Origin: an uncultured Bacteroidota bacterium
GTDB taxonomy: Bacteria; Bacteroidota; Bacteroidia; Chitinophagales; Chitinophagaceae
NCBI GenBank assembly: GCA_903847655.1
Contig: CAINEG010000146.1
Location: forward strand, 1 to 11,243
Direction: 5' to 3'
Length of the DNA stretch: 11,243 nucleotides
Below, in pieces: positions 1-6,260 of this stretch. The translations under genes and the position numbers were made by a program. Positions within the stretch are counted from its first letter, which is position 1. The number at the start of each line of letters is the position of its first letter. Under the pieces are notes generated by a model. That model saw only the letters and a list, made by a program, of their open reading frames with translations. It was not told the origin of the DNA and made no database searches.

Positions 1-332
1 ATTTCATCCCCATTGGCTAAAGGAAGTGGATAATGATAGCTATTTAAAATGGGAAGACGGCTTAGTATAGCCATATTAGAGAAGCATTGTACAGGGAACT
101 CTTCAAAATTTCTTATTTTTTCCCTAGCTTGAATAAAGTCCAAATGATAATTAAATGCTTGATTTATATAGCTAATGGTATCTTTCTCAATAATGGGGGC
201 TTCAAAGCATTCCTGCATTAGTATAATATCAGGTTGCAAAGCCAGCAATTGTTGCTTTAAATTTTCAATTCTTACATCATAGGCATCCTCGCCTTTCCAT
301 GTATTAATGGTAATAATTTTTAATGTTGCCAT
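1..332 (-). CDS. Endonuclease/exonuclease/phosphatase (EEP) family hydrolase, 5' part only
   Basis: The reverse strand from an ATG at 332 stays open to the window edge for 110 codons, so the C-terminal half is missing. Residue 10 is the Asn in 'TINTWKG', and residue 41 is the Glu in 'QPDIILMQEC'. Together with 'NMAILSR' at 87-92 these match the first metal-binding motifs of the EEP fold (DNase I, exonuclease III, sphingomyelinase and inositol-phosphatase relatives). The catalytic His and Asp near the usual C-terminus lie outside the window. No signal peptide is seen, so the product is probably cytoplasmic. It is divergent from the phn operon and shares its 131-bp upstream region, so co-regulation is possible. 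The fold class is fairly secure. The substrate (nucleic acid, phospholipid or a small phosphodiester) cannot be told. Confidence 0.8.
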   Translation of the reverse strand, partial: MATLKIITINTWKGEDAYDVRIENLKQQLLALQPDIILMQECFEAPIIEKDTISYINQAFNYHLDFIQAREKIRNFEEFPVQCFSNMAILSRLPILNSYHYPLPLANGDE

Positions 333-406
333 AATTAAATACTAAGTAAGCGGATTATTAGAATTTAATGACCTAGTTATTGTTGTTTTATTATTAATTT
401 TTTTGA

Positions 407-426
407 AGTTAATATTCAGTTAACAT
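407..426 (+). promoter_or_regulatory. Pho-box-like 11-bp direct repeat in the divergent phn promoter region
   Basis: The sequence AGTTAATAT at 407-415 recurs as AGTTAACAT at 418-426, exactly 11 bp (one helical turn) later and matching at 8 of 9 positions. The core is TTAATA-N5-TTAACA, the same layout as the Bacillus PhoP box (TTAACA-like hexamers, 11-bp period). An AT-rich TAATTTAA at 435-442 sits 8 bp downstream, where a -10/-7 element would fall if the repeat replaced the upstream promoter element. The site lies 38 bp before phnG and about 75 bp before the divergent hydrolase gene. The rest of 333-463 shows no hairpin or RNA gene. Phosphate-starvation control fits this operon, but the Bacteroidota Pho box is not something I can match from memory, so the functional claim is inferred. 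Confidence 0.4.
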
Positions 427-463
427 ATCAATCGTAATTTAATTTATTAAACCATAAAATAAG

Positions 464-883
464 ATGGATATAGATGAGGTTTTATGTGATTGCTCAAATG
501 ATCGGTTAGTGGAATTTATCACTAAGCATGAATCTAATTTGTCAATAGAAATTGTGATTGCTCCAAAACTGGGAATGACAATGGTTCAAGCTGAAGATTC
601 TATTGATTTTCAACCCTTTTATTTAGGTGAAGTACTTATTACAGAATGTCAAATATCAGTAAATGGCCAATTGGGATATGGTTATTGTATGGGCGATGCA
701 CCTCAAAGGGCTTACTGTATTGCTATCATAGATGCCCTTCTTCATTCCGAAGTGCCTACTTTGTTAAAAGAGGTGGAACATTTTATAGCAGAAGAAAAAG
801 AGCTATTGCTAAAACAAAAACTAGAAGAGTACAATCAAGTATTAAAAACAAAAGTGGATTTTAAAATAATGGAACAAGACTAA
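464..883 (+). CDS. phnG: PhnG, C-P lyase core complex subunit
   Basis: This small cytoplasmic subunit (139 aa; E. coli PhnG has 150) belongs to the PhnGHIJ core, where it supports PhnI in transferring ribose triphosphate from ATP to a phosphonate. Recognisable parts are 'LGEVLITECQ' at 54-63, 'GQLGYGYCMGDAPQRA' at 68-83 followed by 'IIDALLHS', and the C-terminal 'KVDFKIM' (130-136), which corresponds to the family's RVDF ending. The ATG at 464 is the first possible start because an in-frame stop lies at 455-457. No Shine-Dalgarno sequence precedes it. The protein has five cysteines (8, 10, 62, 75, 85), which is many for its size. It is the first gene of the operon, with phnH beginning 1 bp after its stop. 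Confidence 0.93.
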   Translation: MDIDEVLCDCSNDRLVEFITKHESNLSIEIVIAPKLGMTMVQAEDSIDFQPFYLGEVLITECQISVNGQLGYGYCMGDAPQRAYCIAIIDALLHSEVPTLLKEVEHFIAEEKELLLKQKLEEYNQVLKTKVDFKIMEQD

Positions 884-884
884 T

Positions 885-1499
885 ATGATTAAAGAAGTAT
901 CATTTGACCCCATTTTTGATGCACAACAGGCATTTAGAGTTTTATTAGATGCATTTAGCCATCCTGGAAAAATTTATTCATTTGAGCAATATGCTTTAAA
1001 TCAGCCCACTGAATTATATCCCAGTAATGCCATTGTGGCTTTATCTTTATTTGATAATAATATTAGCTTCCATACTGCAAGTTCCTATAATGAAAATGTA
1101 GCAACCTATATTCATTTAAATACAAGTTCTAATATTGAAGTCATTGAAAAAGCAGATTATGTTTTTTTAAATGGCAGTAATGACATTGCTCACTTGATTA
1201 ATGAATGTAAAATTGGCGAGCTTTCATATCCTGAAAAAAATGCCACCATAATTATAAGTGTTGCTCAAATAAGTGCAAGTACTATCGATGATTATAATTT
1301 TCAATTAATATTATCTGGACCAGGTATCAAATCTGAAAATATATTATTTGTGCATGGTTTATCGATTGAAACCATTCAAAACATTGTATCCTTAAATACT
1401 GAATTCCCATTGGGAGTAGACATACTTTTGACTGATGCTTTTGAAAATATATGTTCAATACCGAGAAGTATTGTATTACAAATAATTCAAAAAAATTAG
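885..1499 (+). CDS. phnH: PhnH, C-P lyase core complex subunit
   Basis: Core-complex subunit of 204 aa (E. coli 194), cytoplasmic, needed with PhnG, PhnI and PhnL for the first step of phosphonate activation. The N-terminus 'PIFDAQQAFRVLLDAFSHPG' (9-28) matches the characteristic DAQ-FR-LL-A-S-PG opening of the family. 'LSGPGI' at 143-148 and 'FPLGVDILLTD' at 174-184, followed by 'SIPRS' at 191-195, match the family's typical C-terminal half. It starts 1 bp after phnG and ends 1 bp before phnI, so the three are almost certainly co-translated. Nothing is truncated or missing. Confidence 0.93.
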   Translation: MIKEVSFDPIFDAQQAFRVLLDAFSHPGKIYSFEQYALNQPTELYPSNAIVALSLFDNNISFHTASSYNENVATYIHLNTSSNIEVIEKADYVFLNGSNDIAHLINECKIGELSYPEKNATIIISVAQISASTIDDYNFQLILSGPGIKSENILFVHGLSIETIQNIVSLNTEFPLGVDILLTDAFENICSIPRSIVLQIIQKN

Positions 1500-1500
1500 T

Positions 1501-2583
1501 ATGGGCTATTTTGCAGTAAAGGGAGGGGCTGATGCGATTGAAAATTCTTTAGCACTATTGGATTTTTATAGACTTAAAGAGGCAACAAGCCCATTAGAAA
1601 TAAATCAAATAGTTTCTCAACTAAGGATTGCGGTTGGAAAAATAATGAGTGAAGGCAGTTTATACGCTCCCGAATATGCTGCCATTGCGATTAAACAAGC
1701 TGAGGGTGATTTATTAGAAGCTGCCTTTATTATAAGGGCATTTAGAACCACTTTAGAAAGAAGGTTTGTTTCGGAAACATTGAACACTAGAGAGATGTTT
1801 GTTCGCCGAAAAATTTCAGCCTCCTTTAGAGAAATACCTGGAGGTCAAATATTAGGGCCCTCTATGGATTATTCCCAAAGAATATTAGATGTAAAAAAGG
1901 CCATTGAGACTAGGGATGATTTTTCACAAATTTTAAAAGCATTTGAAGATAAAATTGATAAAGAAAATTTATTGGACATTACTTATCATGATAAAGTAAT
2001 TGATATTTTAAATAGGGATGGTTTAATACAAAAAGCAGATAAAAACGAAGATCAAAGTTTAGTTGATATCACAAGAGAAGCTATTCGTTTTCCAGCACCC
2101 AGGTCAGCAAGATTACAAATGATGGCGCGTTCTGAAACCGGCGCACTCATGAGTATGGGATATAGTAGCATGCGCGGTTTTGGATCAGTACATCCTACCG
2201 TTGGTGAATTGAGGTATGGTATGGTACCTGTGCGGATTAAAGATCCAAGAGGACGTATTAGGTATATTGGTTCAGTGGAAGTAACAGAAGCTGAAATGAT
2301 TACGGGAACAAAAAAAACAAATGACGCCGAGGTAGCTTTATTTTCAATTGGATATGGTTTATGTTTTGGACAAAATGATACCAAGGTAATTTGTATGGGT
2401 ATATTAGATACTACCTTGCGTAATCCAGATCCTAGTTTACCAGCAAATGATCAAGAATTTGTTTTATACCATAGTGAAGGTATTGAAGCCATGGGATTCA
2501 CCAACCATTTGAAATTACCACACTATGTTACTTTTCAGTCTAGCTTAAATAATGTTAGAGAGGCTGTAGAAAGAAACAAATAA
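1501..2583 (+). CDS. phnI: PhnI, ribose-1-phosphonate triphosphate synthase catalytic subunit
   Basis: PhnI (360 aa; E. coli 354) is the nucleosidase/transferase subunit. With PhnG, PhnH and PhnL it displaces adenine from MgATP with a phosphonate, giving alpha-D-ribose 1-phosphonate 5-triphosphate. It opens with 'MGYFAVKGGADAIENS', as in the family. It contains 'IPGGQILGPSMDYSQRILD' at 116-134 and ends with 'NHLKLPHYVTFQ' at 335-346. His336 and His341 in that motif correspond to the pair (E. coli His328/His333) that holds a Zn ion beside the PhnJ active-site glycine in the known core structure. The catalytic interface is therefore kept on the PhnI side even though PhnJ is altered. It starts 1 bp after phnH; a 24-bp gap, the largest between genes here, separates it from phnJ. 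Confidence 0.95.
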   Translation: MGYFAVKGGADAIENSLALLDFYRLKEATSPLEINQIVSQLRIAVGKIMSEGSLYAPEYAAIAIKQAEGDLLEAAFIIRAFRTTLERRFVSETLNTREMFVRRKISASFREIPGGQILGPSMDYSQRILDVKKAIETRDDFSQILKAFEDKIDKENLLDITYHDKVIDILNRDGLIQKADKNEDQSLVDITREAIRFPAPRSARLQMMARSETGALMSMGYSSMRGFGSVHPTVGELRYGMVPVRIKDPRGRIRYIGSVEVTEAEMITGTKKTNDAEVALFSIGYGLCFGQNDTKVICMGILDTTLRNPDPSLPANDQEFVLYHSEGIEAMGFTNHLKLPHYVTFQSSLNNVREAVERNK

Positions 2584-2607
2584 TAAATGCCGTTGAAATA
2601 ATAAATT

Positions 2608-3510
2608 ATGATTGACCAAAATAAATTTGCAACACAATATAGGTTTGCTTTTATTGATGAAGCAACAAAACGTGAAATAAGGAGAAAATTGTTAAAAGCA
2701 ATTGCTATCCCTGGTTATCAAGTACCTTATTCATCACCAGAAATGCCCATTGCTAGAGGTTGGGGAACAGGAGGGTTGCATGTAACCCTAGCCATTATTG
2801 GCCCTAAAGATATTTTTAAAATTATTGATCAAGGTAGTGATGCTAGTGTGAACGCTTGTAATTTGAGAAATTTTGTACACACCATGACGGGCGTAGAAAC
2901 TACTTTAGATACCCAAAAGGCAACCATTATACAAACAAGGCATCGAATTACAGAAGAAGTTTTAAAAGCAAATCAAATTTTTGTATACCAGGTTCCTCAG
3001 CCAGAGCCTTTAAGAAGTGTAGAGCGGTATGAAAATAAAACAAGACAAATGCATGGAGAAGCCGACTATGCAAAAATGTGGGTTTCCTTATACGAACAAT
3101 TTGTAAGACATGGCGATATTATGTTAGGGGCTGGATATCCTGTAAAAGTAAATGGTCGTTATATTATGGCACCTTCTCCTATTCCAAGATGGGATATCCC
3201 CAATTTAAATAATTCAGAAGCCATTCATTTATTTGGTGCAGGGAGAGAAAAACGTTTGTATGCAGTGCCTCCTTATACAAAAGTGGAGCCTTTAGAATTT
3301 GAAGATGTCAAGTTCCACATAGAAGACTTTAAAGGTATCCCTTGTTTTAGAACAGGATATAAAAAAGCATTCCTAGACGAATTATATTATGATGATGGAT
3401 CTAAACACTATGTAATTAATGATAGTAATTTCTTAGACAAATTAGTGAATCAAGAAACACCTATTCAACACGAAAATGCTTACTTAAATAAAATAGATCA
3501 TGAAGCATAA
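2608..3510 (+). CDS. phnJ: PhnJ-like C-P lyase subunit lacking most Fe-S/catalytic cysteines
   Basis: Classical PhnJ is a radical-SAM enzyme that cleaves the C-P bond of 5-phosphoribosyl 1-phosphonate to give an alkane (methane from methylphosphonate) and 1,2-cyclic ribose phosphate. This protein (300 aa; E. coli 281) aligns throughout: 'AIPGYQVPY' at 33-41 with Gly36 equivalent to radical Gly32, 'GWGTGG' at 51-56, 'IIQTRHRI' at 107-114, 'QVPQPEPLRSVE', 'YPVKVNGRYIM', and 'LFGAGREKRLYAVPPYTKVE'. The family's cysteine signature, Cys241-x2-Cys244-x21-Cys266 plus Cys272 in E. coli, is here Cys246, Thr249, Ile270 and Leu276. Its neighbours (PC, FLDEL, DDGSKHYV, ND) still align, with a single-residue gap. 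The only other cysteine is Cys84. A tail of 24 residues follows Leu276, against 9 after Cys272 in E. coli. The last 11 bp overlap phnK. The family assignment is very safe; the chemistry is in question. Confidence 0.92.
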   Translation: MIDQNKFATQYRFAFIDEATKREIRRKLLKAIAIPGYQVPYSSPEMPIARGWGTGGLHVTLAIIGPKDIFKIIDQGSDASVNACNLRNFVHTMTGVETTLDTQKATIIQTRHRITEEVLKANQIFVYQVPQPEPLRSVERYENKTRQMHGEADYAKMWVSLYEQFVRHGDIMLGAGYPVKVNGRYIMAPSPIPRWDIPNLNNSEAIHLFGAGREKRLYAVPPYTKVEPLEFEDVKFHIEDFKGIPCFRTGYKKAFLDELYYDDGSKHYVINDSNFLDKLVNQETPIQHENAYLNKIDHEA

Positions 3511-4348
3511 TAGTGAAAATTGGTTATTAAAAGTGGAAGGACTGACCAAAGTATATGGTACACCTAATTCAAATTCAATTGATAAGACAGGGCCTTTGTT
3601 TGATTCCAATATTTGTCCTGAAACTAGTGCTATTGTAGCTTGTGCAAAGATAAATTTTGAATTATTTCCAGGTGAGGTATTAGGCATTGTAGGCGAAAGT
3701 GGATCTGGAAAAAGTACAATTGTTAAAATGCTTTATTTTGATATGGAGCATACCAGTGGTCATGTTTTATTTAATAGAGCTCCTTATATTGGAAAAAATA
3801 TATTAAATGAAAGTAATCAATCTAAGAGATCCATCAGAAATCATTTAATGGGTATGGTTTATCAAAACCCAAGAGATGGGTTAAATTTTAAATTTACTTC
3901 AGGAGGAAATATTGCAGAGAAATTGATTATGGCAGGTAACTATCATGTAGGAACCATTAGAGAAAAAGCAACAAACTTATTAGAAAAAACCGAAGTTCCC
4001 GTTTTAAGATTAGACGATTTGCCAGCCCATTTTAGTGGGGGTATGCAACAACGCGTACAAATTTCAAAAGCCATTGCCAATCATCCACCCTTATTATTTT
4101 TAGACGAAGTCACCACTGGTTTGGATGTTTCTGTACAAGCGAAGGTATTGGATTTAATTAGAGAATTACAACAGGAATTAGGCATTGCGATGATTGTGGT
4201 ATCACATGATTTGTCTGTAATTAGAATGCTTACCGATCGAACATTAGTAATGAAAAATGGTCGTATTGTGGAGCAAGGATTAACGGATCAAATATTGCAG
4301 GATCCACAACATCCTTACACTCAATTATTAGTTAGTTCAATTTTATAA
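3500..4348 (+). CDS. phnK: PhnK, C-P lyase ABC-type ATPase
   Basis: PhnK (282 aa; E. coli 252) is an ABC nucleotide-binding protein that docks on the PhnGHIJ core near PhnJ rather than on a membrane permease. Walker A 'GESGSGKST' is at 65-73, the Q-loop 'VYQNPRDGL' at 120-128, the signature 'SGGMQQR' at 179-185, Walker B 'LLFLDEVTTGLD' at 198-209, and the switch 'VSHD' at 234-237. The tail 'DPQHPYTQLLVSS' is the classical PhnK/oligopeptide-type ending. The extra length comes mostly from residues 21-48, inserted before the first core strand. They contain 'TGP', 'NICPETS' and 'VACAK' and look like a decayed zinc ribbon, keeping one cysteine of two expected pairs plus Cys48. The start overlaps the phnJ 3' end by 11 bp, suggesting coupled synthesis. 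Confidence 0.93.
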   Translation: MKHNSENWLLKVEGLTKVYGTPNSNSIDKTGPLFDSNICPETSAIVACAKINFELFPGEVLGIVGESGSGKSTIVKMLYFDMEHTSGHVLFNRAPYIGKNILNESNQSKRSIRNHLMGMVYQNPRDGLNFKFTSGGNIAEKLIMAGNYHVGTIREKATNLLEKTEVPVLRLDDLPAHFSGGMQQRVQISKAIANHPPLLFLDEVTTGLDVSVQAKVLDLIRELQQELGIAMIVVSHDLSVIRMLTDRTLVMKNGRIVEQGLTDQILQDPQHPYTQLLVSSIL

Positions 4349-4349
4349 T

Positions 4350-5048
4350 ATGCATCCATTATTAGAAATAAAGCATTTAAATAAATCTTTTACCATGCAT
4401 ATTTTGCAAGGCAAAATAATTGAGGCATTGGTGGATGTAAATTTTGAAGTTGCTCAGGGTGAAATAATTGGACTAACGGGAAAAAGTGGTTCTGGTAAAT
4501 CAAGTTTAATGAAATGCATTTACAGAACATATTTAAGTGATGGTGGAAATATAAATTATAATGCTATCACAGGTAATGTTGATTTAGTTGCCTTGAATGA
4601 TTATGAAATTTTACATTTAAGAAAAACAGAAATCAACTATTGCTCACAGTTTTTAAGTGTGATTCCAAGAGTAACTGCATTACAAGTAGTTGCACAGCCT
4701 TTATTAAAAAAAGGAATAATGACGAAAGAAGCCAATGAAAAAGCAATGCAAATTTTAAAAGCATTAGGCTTACCCGAAGCATTATGGTCTGGATTTCCCG
4801 TTACATTTAGCGGAGGAGAACAACAAAGAATAAATGTTGCAAGGGCTATTATTGATCCACCTAGATTACTATTAATTGATGAACCCACTGCTTCCTTAGA
4901 TCCAACTACCAAGGATGTAGTAATTGAAATGCTATTAGGTCTAAAAAAATTGGGAAGTACCCTTGTTTGTATTTCACATGATGAATATACTTTAGATCAT
5001 TTGGTGAATAGACGTATACATTTAGAAAAAGGAATAATTATAAACTAA
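4350..5048 (+). CDS. phnL: PhnL, C-P lyase ABC-type ATPase
   Basis: PhnL (232 aa; E. coli 226) is the second non-transport ABC ATPase of the pathway. It is required with PhnG, PhnH and PhnI for formation of the ribose 1-phosphonate triphosphate, and PhnL stacks with PhnK on the core complex. Walker A 'GKSGSGKSS' is at 44-52, the Q-loop Gln100 lies in 'YCSQFLSVIPRVTALQVVAQPLL', the signature 'SGGEQQR' at 154-160, Walker B 'LLLIDEPTASLD' at 173-184 and the switch His210 in 'ISHD'. The 'SQFL-VIPR' segment after the Q-loop and 'PEALW' at 142-146 are typical of PhnL and separate it from the related LolD-type ATPases. The gap to phnK is 1 bp and to phnM 6 bp. All ATPase motifs are intact. Confidence 0.94.
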   Translation: MHPLLEIKHLNKSFTMHILQGKIIEALVDVNFEVAQGEIIGLTGKSGSGKSSLMKCIYRTYLSDGGNINYNAITGNVDLVALNDYEILHLRKTEINYCSQFLSVIPRVTALQVVAQPLLKKGIMTKEANEKAMQILKALGLPEALWSGFPVTFSGGEQQRINVARAIIDPPRLLLIDEPTASLDPTTKDVVIEMLLGLKKLGSTLVCISHDEYTLDHLVNRRIHLEKGIIIN

Positions 5049-5054
5049 TATAAT

Positions 5055-6260
5055 ATGGAAAACTGCTTTACCATTGCAAATGGAAAAATTATAACACCAA
5101 CGGATATTATTGAAAATGGATTTATTTCTGTAGTTGGTAATAAGATTGTAGCTATCGGGAACATGGATGATTATGATTATGATCCCAATTTAGAAGAAGA
5201 CATTATTGATGCTCATGGTCAATATATTTTACCAGGGATCATTGATATTCATACCGACGCATTAGAAGCTGAAATTATACCTAGGCCCGGAGCTGATATG
5301 CCCATTAATGTAGCTTTTAGAGAATTAGAAAGAAAAATGAATGGATGTGGTTTTACCACCGTGTATCATTCCTTACATCTAGGTTATAAAACTGCCGAAT
5401 ATGGTTCAAGAAGTAAATACACCAGGCAACAAGTTTATGACACCATTTTTAAAGCCATGAATGGGGACACTTTAATTAATAATAAAATTCATTTACGTTT
5501 TGAAATAACAGGAGTTGATGCATATGATCAATGTATTGATTTCATTAATAAAGGGTATATACAAATGTTAAGTGTAATGGACCATACACCAGGGCAGGGT
5601 CAATATACCAAGAAAGTGTTTATGGAAGTGAGTATGAAAAATGGGAAAACGGAAGAACAAGCACTTCAAGATTTTGAAGAAAAAGCAAGTAGACCCAATA
5701 TTAAAGGGGATAAGATGAATCAATTAATTCAATTGGCAATACAAAAAGGAATTGCAGTGGCTTCTCACGATGATGATACCATTGAAAAAATTGATGAAAT
5801 GAAAGCATTGGGGGTAAGCATTTGTGAATTCCCTATAAATATGCAAACTGCTGCTTATGCAAATGAACAAAACATGCATGTAATTGGAGGAGCTTCGAAT
5901 GTATTAAGAGGCGGTTCCTTAACGGGTAATTTAAATATAAAAGATGCCATATTAAATGGCCACGTTACTAGTTTATGTTCCGACTATTACCCACCTGCAA
6001 TTTTACATTCTATTTTTAAACTATATTTTGAACATGATTTAACATTAGTGGATACGGTTAAATTAGCCACATTACATCCTGCAGTAGCCGTGGGTATTGA
6101 TCATTATACTGGTTCCTTATCAATTGGAAAAGATGCTGATTTAATTTTGGTAAAATTAATTGACAACATTCCAACCGTAACAAAATGTTTTGTGAAAGGA
6201 AGAAAAACGCTTGAAATACCTCATTATATTAGCTATAACGAAAATACTTATTTAGTATGA
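5055..6260 (+). CDS. phnM: PhnM, ribose 1-phosphonate 5-triphosphate diphosphatase
   Basis: PhnM (401 aa; E. coli 378) is a cytoplasmic amidohydrolase-superfamily enzyme. It removes pyrophosphate from ribose 1-phosphonate 5-triphosphate to give the 5-phosphate that PhnJ uses. It contains the metal-binding 'DIHTD' motif at 64-68, then 'PRPGADMP' at 76-83, 'GFTTVYHSLHLG' at 99-110, 'MDHTPGQGQY' at 175-184, 'ASHDDDT' at 236-242, 'GGASNVLRGGS' at 278-288, and 'LCSDYYPPA' at 307-315 with the final catalytic Asp310. The C-terminal strand 'GSLSIGKDADLILV' is the small beta domain normal in amidohydrolases. The 'HTDALEAE' form differs slightly from E. coli (HTDNLEKH) but fits other PhnM clades. Its stop overlaps the next start by 4 bp (ATGA). 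Confidence 0.95.
   Translation: MENCFTIANGKIITPTDIIENGFISVVGNKIVAIGNMDDYDYDPNLEEDIIDAHGQYILPGIIDIHTDALEAEIIPRPGADMPINVAFRELERKMNGCGFTTVYHSLHLGYKTAEYGSRSKYTRQQVYDTIFKAMNGDTLINNKIHLRFEITGVDAYDQCIDFINKGYIQMLSVMDHTPGQGQYTKKVFMEVSMKNGKTEEQALQDFEEKASRPNIKGDKMNQLIQLAIQKGIAVASHDDDTIEKIDEMKALGVSICEFPINMQTAAYANEQNMHVIGGASNVLRGGSLTGNLNIKDAILNGHVTSLCSDYYPPAILHSIFKLYFEHDLTLVDTVKLATLHPAVAVGIDHYTGSLSIGKDADLILVKLIDNIPTVTKCFVKGRKTLEIPHYISYNENTYLV

Noticed and set aside
333..463. A standard Bacteroidota sigma promoter (TTTG, about 20 bp, TAnnTTTG) for phnG or the divergent gene
   Set aside because: TTTG at 402-405 and TAATTTAA at 435-442 are 29 bp apart and the second lacks the final TG. No pair with correct spacing was found on either strand.
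646..864. 72-codon open frame on the + strand inside phnG
   Set aside because: It lies wholly within phnG in another frame, with no recognisable family and a composition typical of a frame shadow.
2052..2384. 110-codon open frame on the minus strand inside phnI
   Set aside because: It is antisense to a strongly conserved part of PhnI and has no motif of its own.
2362..2394. PhnI Cys288 and Cys298 as a replacement Fe-S site
   Set aside because: Two cysteines only, ten residues apart. 'YGLCFGQN' is, as I recall, a common form in ordinary PhnI proteins outside E. coli, so it does not track with the PhnJ change.
3331..3510. A frameshift or sequencing error as cause of the missing PhnJ cysteines
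   Set aside because: The frame continues to align on both sides and between the lost positions (PC, FLDEL, DDGSKHYV, ND-S-NF), with only one one-residue gap, and each change sits in a clean codon (ACA, ATT, TTA). One indel could not give this pattern.
3484..3687. Minus-strand open frame across the phnJ/phnK junction
   Set aside because: It is antisense to two real genes. Considered because of the unusual PhnK insertion, but no family or start context supports it.
3500..5048. PhnK and PhnL as importer ATPases of the peptide or lipoprotein type
   Set aside because: They resemble those families, but PhnK/PhnL-specific stretches and their place between phnJ and phnM show they belong to the lyase complex. 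The importer has its own PhnC.
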